DNA from: Glebionis coronaria
Lineage: Eukaryota > Streptophyta > Magnoliopsida > Asterales > Asteraceae
Direction: 5' to 3'
Assembly: GCA_025667525.1 (NCBI GenBank)
Contig: CM046875.1
Span: forward strand, 529,877,079-529,941,078
DNA length: 64,000 bases
Part shown: in pieces, positions 1 through 13,104 of the stretch
Layout: each line of letters starts with the position of its first letter
Numbering within the stretch: position 1 is the first letter of the stretch
Made by a program: the position numbers and the translations under genes
The notes under the pieces: model-generated
The model's database searches: none
What the model was told of the DNA's origin: nothing
What the model saw: only the letters and a program-made list of their open reading frames with translations

Positions 1-185
1 TGAATAACTAAGCAGGAAGTGGATATATTAGCAGCTGAGATGGAGTTTAGCTGCACAAAACAATGATACGTTTTCATAGTCGGGTATATTTTTATTGCCC
101 TGTTTTAATTTATTTTCACTGTTATAAATTCATTCCCACTTCGTGGGTTTGGCATAGTTAATAACAAAAACAGTGGCATTAAAAG

Positions 186-320
186 TTCCCCCTGTTTGAA
201 AAAGTTTACCCTGCTTTCATTAAAAGTTCCCCCTGCTACGATCTCCCTACCTTCAATAGATCCCCCTTCTTTCATTAATAGATTCCCACTGTTTTTGAAA
301 GTTCCCCCTGCTGTCAGATA
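186..320 (+). repeat. CCCCTGCT-motif cluster
   Basis: Variants of TTCCCCCTGCT recur at irregular 20-50 base spacing (for example near 187, 226 and 302). Related motifs recur inside the C0 LTR near 1230-1310. No protein function is evident; open frames over this stretch look incidental. Confidence 0.5.
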
Positions 321-1117
321 TGAATTTTGGGACAGCAGTATTTTGGAGTTTGGCATATTCACAGCAACTGGTTTAAAGGTATAAAGGCTTGATTTAATTT
401 TATTGATTACGGAGAAACGTTTTTATCATTTATTTGAGGACGAATTAGATTTTCGCGGGTATGTGTTTTATTCTTAAACACCTAGTGACAAAGTGATACA
501 AGATCTAGGAATATGTGATTTTTCTTATGGTACTCTATGCACATATTTTCTATCACTTGAAGGAGTTACATTATCGTGCTCAGTGTCTCATTTTCAACAA
601 AAATGAGGATTTTGTATAAGCTAACTCTTTGTCACATGGTTAGTGCAAGATATAGAATGCAAGTTCGGGTGATTCTACTTCATCATCAAGTAAGTTGTGA
701 TCAGATTTCTTCATATGTAATCATTACATACAGCCTACAGAATTCAAGATTCATAAATGATTAGCACACTTTAAGGGGAAGTTCATTTGATAAAGTGTTA
801 GTCATTTACATATGACATTGAAGTGAAGGTTTTTGCTACTGCTTATTGGTACTACGACAACTAATGTGAGTATCTACTGCTTAAAATCATTTTTTATTAG
901 GATCCCAGGCCTATGTGCTTCATGGATGGTATTTTGAAAGGTGGAATGCTTGGGTTAGAAGTATGGTATTGGTTGGTAGTAGTTGAAAATCAAGGTTTTT
1001 CATATAGAAGACCCCTATTTGATCATGTCAAAAAGGGGAAGTTGTCTACAGAGAATGTTCAGCCTGTTGATCTTTGGTGTTGTATGCTTAAGGGGAAGTG
1101 TTTTGACATCATCAACT

Positions 1118-1127
1118 AGGGGAAGAT
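1118..1127 (+). other. Polypurine tract of C0
   Basis: AGGGGAAGAT directly precedes the TGTTG start of the LTR, the position of the plus-strand primer in LTR retrotransposons. Confidence 0.65.
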
Positions 1128-1696
1128 TGTTGGGTCAAAAGTTGATGAGTCAAATCACTATGGAAACAAGAAGGACCAAATATGGCATTAGGAGAAACTT
1201 CAAGCTGGTGGACAAAATACAAGAGAGTTTCCCCTGCTAGTGAAACATCCCACTGCTTGAAGATTCCCCTGCTGGAGTTTCCACTGCTGGAGTTCCCCCT
1301 GCCATATATGATAAGAATGAAAGATTTGGTCAAATATAGGATAGGAATGAATATTTCTGTTTTGATTTAGTCATTATTATCTTATTTAGTTTCCATGTAT
1401 ATCTGGTTTCCTTATGTTATAAAAGGAACCACCAGACCGTAGGTTTAATTATCAATTTATACTACTAAAATGTAACCTACAGAGTCTTTGATCTCTAGCC
1501 ATGGGATTCAATGTATACATTCCTAGAGTGGTTTGTGTTAATCATCAATAATACAAACCCTTTGGGAATCATTCATCTTTGTCAAACATCTTGTTCATGA
1601 TTATCATTCTATTCCGCTATGTTAATTCATAAGAATGTTAGTCAACCTAGATAAATGGTGTAAACCATTGAGTCTAACGATCCAATGGATTCAACA
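1128..1696 (+). repeat. 3' LTR of copia element C0
   Basis: A 569-bp LTR beginning TGTTGGGTC and ending TTCAACA, the usual copia termini. It follows the purine tract AGGGGAAGAT at 1118-1127. A run of CCCCTGCT-like motifs lies at about 1230-1310. The base after the LTR (1697) begins TGAACCAATCCC, which is G1 LTR sequence also seen at 9007-9018. The expected 5-bp target duplication is therefore TGAAC; its partner lies outside the window. Confidence 0.75.
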
Positions 1697-3644
1697 TGAA
1701 CCAATCCCAAGGCCCCGCCTTGTCAACATCCCCTTGGTACCAAGTCAAACCACAATAATAATCAAGAACCACATTGCAGCTAATCACATAAGTGTACACA
1801 CAAGTCCATCACAAACCATTAAAACATTCATAGCATTAGTTACAAAACCATACATTGTCTCTTCCATACCATCTGGAAGTCAAATCATAAAAAGACATGG
1901 GACTATGAAACTCACCTGAACAAGCTTCTCCAAGTATCCACGCTCTAGCAAAATCTAAACACACAAACATACACAATCAAGACATGAACCACATACCAAA
2001 ATGTCCCATCAATCTATGATGGATATTTAACCTTCTCCTACAACTTAACCTCATTTATATGCTATAAGCATCCCATTAAACCCCTCTATAAGCCCTTAAC
2101 ATAGTTAAGTTAATAACCCGTCCCGTTAACATTTAATCCAAAACAGTCCCGATTTTCATACTCCGTATTATGAGCCAAACACCCACCAAACCTAAACCAC
2201 ATTCCTTGCAATTAAAATCCATAAACTTATATGTGTTAGCTAAAATCTCAGCCCTTTACCCAACATCAAAGCAAATTTTAAGTCCCCGAAATACAATTTA
2301 TACTTTCGCCTATCCAGATTTTACCGATTTTGAACATATGAAAAGTTAGTTATGATCAGAGGGTCTTCCACTATCCCAATTGATTAGCCCTCTTTCAGAT
2401 ATCTTATATAACATATAAACTAACTCTCATGTTCGTTTGAAGGTCCAACTATAAACCTAAGTACCCCAAACAACTCAAAACATAAAATGAAAACAGGCTG
2501 ATCCAAAACTGTTTTGACACCCGACTGATGTAACCTATTTTGTCCAACTTCCCTACCTCCAATTTAGTTCTCGTTTCTTGAATTTTAAAGACAACTCAAT
2601 TACCTTTCCATGAGTACCTTGATCGCAAAATAAGGGTTTGTATAACTCTAGATATGATCAAAACAAATGACCTAAAATTCTGCCCAGTTTTTAAAAACGA
2701 ATTTAACACAATTAGCTTAATTAATTATCATCACCAAGTATAATTATTATCTATAATTAATCTAATCATGTTTATACCATTATAATACATAATTCATAAT
2801 TAACCTAACCCTAGATCCATCATGTACTGATTAGGAACGAGTTAAAAATAATTTAATCGAAAAGAGAAACATAGGTTTTACCTTAGAATTTTTAGAAGAC
2901 AAGAAAATTATGAAGAACCATAAAAATCTCCATTGATTTCGACTAAACCTTGATCTCCAGGGATGTTATGAGTATTTTTATTAATAAAAAGACTTTATAT
3001 ACTTTCCTAACAAGTCCTTGGCCCATGTACAAAAGCCCGGTTCCCTTTTTCCCTTTTTTCCCCTTTTCTTTTCTTCCTGCGTTTACAAACCGACTATACC
3101 CCTATATTTTTTATTTTTTTTTCTTTTTGTTACTTATTAATATATTATTAATAATACCTAAAATTACCTTAATTTATTTCAGCTCCTAAAACCTCCAAAA
3201 CCTTAAAACCATAAAACTAGTCAATTTACGCGTATACCGTAAAAGACGTAAAAATATACAGTTTTATGAAAACTCTTAGAATATGAAATAAACTATAAAA
3301 ATATGTCCTAAATGAATTAAAACAATCCCGTAAATTATTCCCGTGACTAAATACCTCATCCGAGACCCCTAAATGCAAAACCCTAAACCGTAAAAATACG
3401 ATTTTCTATAATACATATACGTCTACGTAAAATCACTAAACAAAACCATCTCACTTCATAGTCACTACATTGTGAGCTCATGAACTTGAAATCATCACAC
3501 ATCGTTTCACTCGCAAGGTACCCCGTACCCGAAACGATATCCAAACCGCAACCTATACACACCAAATAGCACATAAACACGTAAAGACACGTAACTTGCA
3601 CAAAATAAAACTAAGTGACAAACCTCAAAACCGTGGTTGTCACA
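1697..3644 (-). repeat. 3' LTR of G1, truncated by C0
   Basis: It is collinear with 9007-10955 with only a few differences per line. It ends GGTTGTCACA at 3644 next to the purine tract. About 590 bp present at 8415-9006 are missing here because C0 was inserted at this point; they should continue left of C0, outside the window. Confidence 0.8.
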
Positions 3645-6600
3645 TCACTCCTTCCTAATAAATATTTCGTCCCGAGATTTACTCCTTAGGATCAAACACA
3701 CAAACAACAAATCACATGAGGATACTTGTTCTAAATGAACTCTTCTCATTTCCATGTGTACTTTAGTTCAAGTCTCACATTACCACATATATTAACCAAC
3801 AATATTTAAATTCATTCCCAAACTCTTGACCTCACAACCAATAAATCTCAGAAATGACTCTTTGATAAAACAAAGACTCTTATTAACACAAAACCCGAAT
3901 AACCGTACATACAAATATGCATTCTCAAACAACATTTACCAATCTTAATACATGAAATATATCATGTATACCACTCAATTTCCCCCAGGTAATTCTATAC
4001 TCATAATCTACTGGTCTGGTCTTTCCAAGGATCATAAATGGACCTACAAAACTCTACATCAACTTTTCCATTTTACCAAAACATACCACCCGTTACTATG
4101 GGTGAAACTTCCTACATAACTTTGTCACTAAACTCTAGTGGTTTCCTCCTTTTCCACATAGCATACCTCGTTGCTCTCATCCTTTCCACAAACACCATTC
4201 CACATTAGTAGTCTCTTTCACAAATTTTAGTCCACCATAAGGACAAATCATGTTATCCTTCCATATAGTGCCTCAAATGGCATTCATCGAATTCTAGTAT
4301 GATAACTATCATTATATGAAAACTCAGACATCGCTAACGAGTTTCCCACATCCCTCTAAATCAGTCACCCAAGCTCTCAACATGAATCCTATACTTGTAT
4401 CAATTTCCCACTTCGTCCATCCTTTTCCAATTAGCTGGATATAGTCATATCCAATCATGTTCATCAACTCCCTTTAGTCCATACCGCAAACTACTTAAAA
4501 ATTCCAATTTTCTTACACAAGTGACCTATGACGATATTTCACATATTGATTAGTTTATCACAACGAGACTCTTCCAATCTAAATCAACTTATGATCTATA
4601 CACATCACCAAAAGGATGGTTATCTTAGTTAGTCTATCAACTACCATCCAAACCCATGCTACAACTACTACTCCATAAAATTTGGATAGATCATTAGTAT
4701 CACCTATACACTTCTTTCTCACTTTTCTCCATGAAAGATTTTTTTTCCTGATACTCAACACTTCCTTTATACCTACACAATGTCTTACCTTCAAGGTCAT
4801 AGTGCTCCTCATCTTGTCTTAGTTAGACCAAGCGCTTCGTCTCTCATGACAGATCACATCTATAACTCCTCAACCATTCGATTATCGATACTAAGCCTTC
4901 CAATCAAATAGTATAGGTCAGTACCATTTCCTTTCCACAGTACAACAATATTAGCATCCTTAGTGCCTTAGTCTACTCATTAGGCTAAACCAAAGTTTTA
5001 CCTTCGGTTCCTATCTCAACCTATTTCATTCATGATTCGCATCTATCCACACTTCCTTATTCTTCCTCATCTCATGGCATAGATCACGATGTTATGCTTC
5101 CCGTATTTCAAGTCATCTATACCTCAAAATTTTCCAAGTAGCTTCACTTGTTTTTCCTCATGATCAGTTCTCCTACTCCCTCCTAATAGGGACAGACTAG
5201 AGTTTTATGTGACCCCATGCGGATCACACTCTTATCTTATACCCATATCAGTTTCCATTTGTCTAAACTAAGCCATATTTTAAATTGTTATTCAAATCTC
5301 ATACTTCTATTTTGATCTTGCACACAACATTAGATACTTTCAATCATCATCTTCAAGGAATACTTGGTTCTCTCCTTCCATGGTTCTCCCTAATTCCTAA
5401 ATTATCCCGTCCAACAGAAATTTCATACTTCATTCATCAAATCTATGGAAATCGCTAGCACATTGGATAATGCAACTGTCTCTTCCAAAGATCTTTTATA
5501 ACACCTTCAGAAAACCGACTTTCTAATCACTTCTCCACGAACTTATTCAGCTCAGCTTCACTACTCATCCCTCGATATAGATTGCCATAAAAATTCTATC
5601 CGCATAGTCACTCGACTCCCCTTGTTACCTCCACGAGTTCTTAATCTCCCATGTTATGTATTCAATTCATCACGATCCAATAGTTCAACTCTTTGTAGCT
5701 CCACCCCGGTACTCGATCTGTCCTTCTTCGGCACGAACCATACGGAGATTTCCATCATAGTGCTTATCACCTTTCCAGTCCTTGCAACTTCTGTGACTCC
5801 TTTGAAATCTCTTGCTTCCTTCTAGCAGCCGACACGTAGTCCTTTCAGCTCCTTAATTCACGATGTAGCTCTTCACGCACTCCTTCTCGTCTCTATGACG
5901 TTACCTAGGAACTTCACACTACCCAGTAGCCTCTAACTTTAACTCATCTACCACAATATTTCTAAAGGTACTTCAACCCCTCAATGGCTCACAATTCCTT
6001 ACTTGTTTTAATCACCATTAATCAGCCTCCTACCAATCATTCTTTCACATCCATGTTTTCCTTCACGTGTCTACTACTACCTCGCCTCCATAACTATACC
6101 ACTTCCCTTGCGTGTTATTTGCCCAATCTTTCCATTAGTAGAAAATCTCTACTCTACCCTCACATCCGCTGGTACTTTCATCAATCTCCTAATGGTACTT
6201 CAACCAACTTCTCATAGCATGACATCTCTTTCCCACGATCGGTCAACTAACTTTACTTACTCCCTTATTCCCGTAACCAATCTAAGTTTCAAAACTCCAC
6301 AAATCTTAATCATTCCTTCAACACAACCTTTAAACCAAAACACATCTCTCCATTATAATATCTAACCATAAGTAATACTACCCACTCTATCCCCTCATCC
6401 TAACGTTTCCACAACCACATAACTAAATCAACCATGACGTGTACCAAAAGAATTCGAAACGATCGTGTCCCATAATAAATATAGGGTAAACCGAAAGATC
6501 AACCATAATGAACCATAGCCAAAATAACTGAAAACGAAACAATGTAATCCGAAAGATTCAATGGAGTGTGCCAACAACGAAAAATAAGACTTGTCACGAT

Positions 6601-8400
6601 TAGTATTACCAAATTTGGATACCTCAAAAAAATTTAAACTTTTTCCCCAATTAGTTACTCCTCATAAGAACCAAACTTCAATACTACTAAAATCAATCAT
6701 ACTCATTTTGAACAATAAACTCATCTTCTATCTTCATTATTTTATCAAAGATATTAACTAGTTAGTATACTACCATCTTATTCTAACCATTATCTTGTTT
6801 ACCCATATTAAACTTATTTCACTTGTTATTATGAAACCAATACATGTTTATAAAATACAGTGTTTTTTTCATTTTATTCAATATTATTATTATTATTATT
6901 TATATAATCCATTTAGGCTGGTTATAACTAACTACTACACGTTTACAAGGTGTGGTGTTATTATTATCATTACTATAATAAAATCTCCTTTTTTACTCTT
7001 TATATCTAGGTTAATACTTCTAAAATTTTAACTCCACTAAAGAAAATTTTTGTAAAATTTATTTACCCTTTAAATGTATTATCACATGTTACCTAGAAAA
7101 CTAATCCAATTATTTTCACGACAAATTTTTTTTTATAACTTACTACTACAAACTCAATGAAAAGATATGTAAGTCACGATATCATACCATACACTTAGAA
7201 ATTATTTTCAAAACCGTTTTCCTATAATTAGCCAGACTTATTTGCAAGATAATTTAGTAGTTCTCATTAATTAAAATACATACCAGAATGTAGAAACACA
7301 TCAAAAAGACTCAAAACATCGTTGGAACTCCATCAAACTCCAGCACTATAAAACACGAGCAAACACATGGTACGTTCAAGTTATAATAACTACTGAACGA
7401 CCATATATCCTAATTTAACTCATACTAGTATATATACATCCGCATATATTTATATACCTATTAAATCACCCAAAACATACTCGTTACCATATATGTCAAA
7501 TCAATCAATCGCGTCATAAACTCATTTTCCATACGAGTAAATCACCATCATACAACAAGGCATGAAACCCATCACTAAAACTATTCCATATCGTGTGACC
7601 CCATAATCACACAACATGACTATAACCTAAAACATATAACACACTCAAAAATATCCACATCGTAGGCAGCCGTTGCATAAACCCATATGTTATACATATA
7701 CCCAAAATCCACATCTCATCATATACAAGCATGTATTAACTCTCTTTCATGCAATCATACTTTAGAACCCATTGAAGTTGTGGTACTTGTATAACTATGT
7801 TGGCCACCATACTTATACAATTACCCTTTCCTTAATGCACTCCCTCATGTGATGACACTTATAAGAATCAATACAACATATAACACATAAATCCATCTAC
7901 TCACATAAGCTCATAACTACATAAACAATAAGGTCCAAAAATCCATCTATTAAAATAATATAGTCAAATTCTTGGAATACATAAATCCATAGTCTAGCTA
8001 ATACAGCATAGATAAACTCCAACACAACATCATAATCAGATATAAGTCATGTCACCCATAAGAGTGGAAACAATTTAAAATCCTTCCAATCCACCTACTT
8101 CTAGTAAATCACCACATGATTCTTAGGGAACATGACTTAAATATCAAAAGAAAAATACTATACATTAGGTACACCAAATAACTTATTATGGTGAAAGCAA
8201 TTTATATATCAAAAACAACACAGAAACTAACAGGTGACTAAGTATGGGCAACTATAGTTCAACTCATACTAGTCAAAATTCACAGAAAATAAAATTTAGG
8301 AAATACAATCAAGACCATACACGTAATCCTATGACACCTATATGCAGGGATCCTTAAGCTATAGACTAGGCTAGGCAACCTAATTCTTTATAACCATTGT
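3645..8400 (-). pseudogene. G1 internal region, decayed gag-pol
   Basis: No long frame survives. On the minus strand, short peptides near 4400-4000 line up in order with the end of a chromovirus integrase. They are EFSYNDSYHTR, PFEALYGR, a KRRKPLEF..KVM..VSP block and FVGPF.IL. Frameshifts and stops lie between them. This is the expected order: catalytic-core tail, then the GPY/F-type module. Just before the 3' LTR the minus strand reads AAATCTCGGGACGAAAT, the usual chromovirus polyprotein tail. I could not place reverse transcriptase or gag with confidence, and I could not confirm a chromodomain. The region is AT-rich and heavily mutated although its LTRs are still similar. Confidence 0.6.
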
Positions 8401-8411
8401 CTCTGATACCA
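8401..8411 (-). other. Primer-binding site of G1 (tRNA-iMet type)
   Basis: On the minus strand TGGTATCAGAG follows the 5' LTR after a 3-base spacer. This matches the complement of the 3' end of plant initiator tRNA-Met, the commonest primer of chromoviruses and copia elements. Confidence 0.8.
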
Positions 8412-8414
8412 TTC

Positions 8415-10955
8415 TGTCACACCCCACAAGGGCGGAATATGGGGCGTAACATATGGATATCATCACAACAATAGCGTGTCTATAGAGATAATTAAATGAA
8501 ATGGAAATATCATAAATGGTGACACAATGTAATGAAGATATCACAAACAATGCAGGCGTTTAGGTAAGTAGGTTACAGGTCTACCTCTTAACAAAGACAT
8601 ACAATTAACAAATAATAAACATGTAGGTGTCTACAAAGTATCACTTATTCAAACATAAGTAAAGACTATGAGGAAAGGGGGTTCCTCCAATGCAATCCTA
8701 AGCCTCCCAGCTAGCCACTCCTATTCTCACGCTTAACCACATTCTCACCTGAAAGAGACACTAAAACACGTCAACATAAAGTTGGTGAGAGTTAGAGTTT
8801 AGACTCCAACGCCAAACTAGTTATAAGCTGTGAATAACAACCATCAATAAAAGAACATATGGACAATGTGCTACAATTATGTATTAACAACTAGCATTCA
8901 AGATTAACCAATCACCACAAATCCAAGGCTCCAAGCCTTACCAATAACCACAATTTCTAAGGCTCTAAGCCTTACCAATAACCATGGTCCCATAGGCGCC
9001 CATACACCTATGAACCAATCCCAAGGCCCCATCTTGTCAACATCCCCTTGATACCAAGTCAAACCACAATAACAATCAAGAACCACATAGCAGCTAATCA
9101 CATAAGTGTACACACAAGTCCATCACAAACCATTAAAACATTCACAACATTAGTTATAAAACCATATAGTGTCTCTTCCATCCCATCTGGAAGTCAAATC
9201 ATAAAAAGACATGGGACTATGAAACTCACCTGAACAAGCTTCTCCAAGTATCCACGCTCTAGCAAAATCTAAACACACAAACATACACAATCAAGACATG
9301 AACCACATACCAAAATATACCATCAATCTATGATGGATATATAACCTTATCCTACAACTTAACCTCATTTATATGCTATAAGCATCCCATTAAACCCCTC
9401 TATAAGCCCTTAACTTAGTTAAGTTCATAACCCGTCCCGTTAACATTTAACCCAAAACAGTCCCGATTTTCATACTCCGTATTATGAGCCAAACGCCCAC
9501 CAAACCTAACCCACATTCCTTGAAATGAAAATCCCATGAACTTATATGTGTTAGCTAAAATCTCAGTCCTTTCCCCAACATCAAAGCAAATTTTAAGTCC
9601 CTGATATACAACTTATACTTTCGCCTATCCATATTTTACCGATTTTGAACATATGAAAAGTTAGTTATGATCAGAGGGTCTTCCACTATCCCAATTGATT
9701 AGTCCTTTTTCAAATATCTTATATAACATATAAACTAACTCTCATGTTCAATTGAAGGTCCAACTATAAACCTAAGTACCCCAAACAACTCAAAACATAA
9801 AATAAAAACAGGTTGATCCAAAACTATTTTGACACCCGACTGATGTAACCTTTTTTTGACCCACTTCCCTACCTCCAATTTAGTTCTCGTTTCTTGAATT
9901 TTAAAGCCAACTCAATTACCTTTCCATGAGTACCTTGATCGCAAAATAATGGTTTGTATAACTCTAGATATGATCAAAACAAATGACCTAAAATTATGCC
10001 CAGTTTTTAAAAACGATTTTAACACAATTAGCTTAATTAATTATCATCACCAAGTATAATTATTATCTATAATTAATCTAATCATGTCTATACCATTATA
10101 ATACATAATTCATAATTAACCTAACCCTAGATCCATCATGTACTGATTAAGAACGAGTTAAAAATAATTTAATCAAAAAGAGAAACATAGGTTTTACCTT
10201 AGAATTATTAGAAGACAAGAAAATTATGAAGAACCCTAAAAATCTCCATTGATGCCGACTAAACCTTGATCTCCAGGGATTTATGAGTATTTTTATTAAT
10301 AAAAAGAATTTATATACTTTCCTAACAAGTCCTTGGCCCATGTACAAAAGCCCGGTTCCCTTTTCCCCTTTTTTCCCCTCTTTTCTTCCTGCGTTTACAA
10401 ACCGACTATACCCCTATATTTTTTATTTTTTTTCTTTTTATTACTTTTTAATATATTATTAATAATACCTTAAATTACCTTAATTTGTTTCAGCTCCTAA
10501 AACCTTCAAAACCTCAAAACCATAAAACTAGTCAATTTACGTGTATACCGTAAAAGACGTAAAAATATACAGTTTTATAAAAACTCTTAGAATATGAAAT
10601 AAACTATATAAATATGTCCTAAATGAATTAAAACCATCCCGTAAATTATTCCCGTGACTAAATACCTCATCCGAGACCCCTAAATGCAAAACCTTAAACC
10701 GTAAAAATACGATTTTCTATAATACATATACATATACGTAAAACCACTAAACAACATCATCACACTTCATAGTCACTACATTGTGAGCTCATGAACATAA
10801 AATCATCACACATCGTTTCACTCGCAAGGTACCCCGTACCCGAAACGATATCCAAACCGCAATCTATACACACCAAATAGCACATAAACACGTAAAGACA
10901 CATAACTTGCACAAAATAAAACTAAGTGACAAACCTTAAAACCGCGGTTGTCACA
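8415..10955 (-). repeat. 5' LTR of G1, complete
   Basis: A 2541-bp LTR with TGTCACACC at its left edge and GGTTGTCACA at its right edge, so the minus-strand termini are TGTGACA...TGTGACA. It contains a short local duplication around 8921-8990 (two copies of an AAGGCT..AAGCCTTACCAATAACCA unit). The short frames here have no recognisable product. Confidence 0.8.
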
Positions 10956-11078
10956 GTGCACGCCGTCATAGTGTCAATCTTGTTATATGTAAGCTTCACC
11001 AAAAAATAGTTGATATAAGATAACAGGTAAACCATAAACAAAATATTTAACAAGCTTGGCAATATTCCGACTTGCACA

Positions 11079-13055
11079 GATAATATCCCGAATGAATCTC
11101 TCGTGGGAAATATGACTCACAAAAATTCAACCATGATAGAGTTTCTTAAGATGATTGCGGATGGTATTGCACTAGTAGTTGCAAGTGAAGTACGAAAGCC
11201 TATTACACTACTGATGAAGCCAACACCCTATTGTCATCACTTATAGCAAGACATATCTTGAGTACAAGAATTATCTTATATCTATGACTGATTCACCTAT
11301 GCAAATTGATTTTCCATCTAAGGTTACAGTTCTGCTACGTATTAGTGATAGGGTGTCGGTTATTGTTGACTGTATGGAAGGTTCCTTTGTATATACAAAG
11401 ATGAGATTTTTTCAACCCCTCGGTGAAGGTGTTAAGTTTTGCTTAACTATAAACACAATAGATAGATTGTTTTTCAAACCACATGTTGATGGTAAAGTAG
11501 TGTATAAAGAATTTAATGGTAAAGAAACACATAAGAAAGTAAAGAATATAACTGAAGACACTAATATGATAAATAATGCTCACAAGACCCTATTCTTGGT
11601 GTCGGGGTTAACCCATGTGAAGACGTTACGTTTTCATGTATTAAGGATGGTTCGTCCTTTTCATTATGAAACTTTACAAAAATGTTTATTTTTAGATCTA
11701 ATCTCCCTAAATAAAAAATCGTTAAGTGTCTTCATGATAAGAGTGTGTTGATTGATCTTTGATTTGATCTAATAAAAAATGCGATTAAAGATTATGGAAT
11801 AAAATATTGAAGAATTGTATACAAGGTTGAATTAGTTTGGTGTTAAATTAGAGAGTGACGATTTACAATTAAAAATCAAAAATTGGTTAAGAGAGTAACG
11901 CATAAGTGGCTTTCTGCTAATTCTATAGTAAAGATGATGATCGCTCGTCTGCTTATCCCTTCCGATGCACAAAACGACCATGTGAAGAACTTGTATGGTT
12001 CATAAAATAACGATGTGTTTGCCACTACCATAAGAAGTTGTGATCCTTTAGCCCCGCTCATTCTCTATGTTTCAATGATGATTCCTTCATCTAACAATAG
12101 TATACCTTTTGGCTTTGGTCGTGTTTTTGCTAGAACGACCTCAGAGGTTATTACCGTGAATATCATAGGTCCTAATCTATAAAAGGAATACGTCACCCGA
12201 GTAGAAAACGTGCATGATGTGCTATGTGGGAACATAATAGTCCTTGTTGGTTTGGATAAGTTGATTTCTAAAAACACAACCTTGGTGACAGAACATGAAA
12301 AGGCTCATGCTCACCCAATGTGTGGTAAGATGTTTTGTGCCTCACGTGTTCTGCGTGTCTAAGTGCAGTCATAACCATTATTCTATGCCTTTTGAGGGTA
12401 TGTGGCATCTTAATAACCTTGATCCTATGGTTTTTTTATAGCCTGAAGAATGATACCGCCTTCATTGCTTGTGCCGAAGAACTCTATGTTAGAGGGAGTG
12501 TCAACTATCTAAAAGAGCTCATGAAAAAAAGAAATCATAGTTTCATACCCCTTTATCATTTACTAGGAAACTATTCTTGAGAAATCTCGAGTGAAGAGTA
12601 TGGCCTTAACATGGCACATCTTTAATGGATGCTAGCCCCTTGATACATGCCAGTGTTTACTATTTTGGTCTTGAAAAAATGCGTCCCCACATGTGTTTTC
12701 AAGGGTTTAGGGAGTTGCGTACTTGATCAAATCAAGCATTATGTTGCTGATGGTTTAAGGTTGGCAAGAAAGAAAGGTGTGTAGGCTAAAGAAAAGCTTA
12801 TGGGCATATCCTTTGAGGTGTGTGATGATGTTCACAACAGTGATGCTAGTCCTGATATAACCTTAGTTGCTAAGAGAGCCATCTTATAATTTCAATGAGT
12901 TGCCAAACCACGATATCTTGAACCATTCTACCTTCTTGAAGTCTTGGGAAGGGAGAAAAATATGGTTAATGAGTTTCAGGTGCCAGTTGCTTCATTTCAC
13001 CACATTAAATATTTTATCAAAGTCGAGGAAGCATTTAGGTTATCTTGAGTATTAA
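11079..13055 (+). pseudogene. Translation elongation factor EF-2 pseudogene
   Basis: EF-2 is the GTPase that translocates the ribosome. Collinear EF-2 segments appear in order with many stops and frame changes. The N-terminal P-loop region begins near 11079 (DNIPNES...). A 155-codon frame at 11284-11751 carries the DSP..IDF..VTVLLRISD..VVDC block and then a decayed NKMD. Next come a KRV..WLSANS block near 11890, SCDPLAPLILYVSMMIP near 12035, FGFGRVFART near 12110, CGNIIVLVGLD near 12225, and AKPRYLEPFYLLEV near 12900. The last match is IKYF.KVEEAF near 13010. All three GTP motifs are altered: the P-loop GK is lost, DSPG has become DSPM, and NKMD has become NTID. It cannot encode a working EF-2. 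I saw no intron-like gaps, so a retrocopy is plausible. Part of the C-terminal domain is deleted. Confidence 0.85.
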
Positions 13056-13104
13056 GAAATCTAGGAGATTCTTCATCACTGTTTGTATTTCATCAATAGG
13101 AAGT

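Larger units (their letters stand above)
1..1696 (+). mobile_element. 3' end of a copia-type LTR retrotransposon (C0)
   Basis: This is the downstream part of an element whose 5' portion lies left of the window. A canonical 3' LTR (TGTTG...CAACA) sits at 1128-1696, directly after a polypurine tract. The 1127 bases before it have no convincing long reading frame. Four AGGGGAAG-type purine motifs occur there, near 772, 1032, 1090 and 1118. Repeated purine tracts before the 3' LTR are reported for Sireviruses, so that lineage is possible but unproven. The element ends exactly where the G1 LTR sequence resumes, so C0 inserted into G1. Confidence 0.7.
1697..10955 (-). mobile_element. Chromovirus-like Ty3/gypsy retrotransposon (G1), minus strand, decayed
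   Basis: Two long direct repeats (1697-3644 and 8415-10955) flank about 4.8 kb. Read on the minus strand, the complete LTR runs TGTGACAACC...GGTGTGACA. It is followed by a tRNA-iMet-type primer site and ends in the typical gypsy purine tract AGGAAGGAG before the 3' LTR. The interior has scattered similarity to the end of a Tekay/Del-type polyprotein but no intact frame. The outer end of the 3' LTR is cut off by insertion of C0 at 1697. The base after the 5' LTR is 10956 (GTGCA), one half of an unverified target duplication. Confidence 0.8.

Noticed and set aside
105..384. Two overlapping short frames on both strands
   Set aside because: They fall in the CCCCTGCT motif cluster, where composition keeps both strands open.
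2950..3189. Short hydrophobic frame that could be a membrane peptide
   Set aside because: It lies in an LTR and consists of poly-pyrimidine sequence giving Phe, Pro and Leu runs.
5622..6365. Ser/Thr/Pro-rich plus-strand frames
   Set aside because: They are opposite to the decayed G1 pol strand; the bias reflects antisense composition.
8904..9113. Tryptophan-rich minus-strand frame
   Set aside because: It lies inside the G1 LTR over a local duplication and is not open in the other LTR copy.
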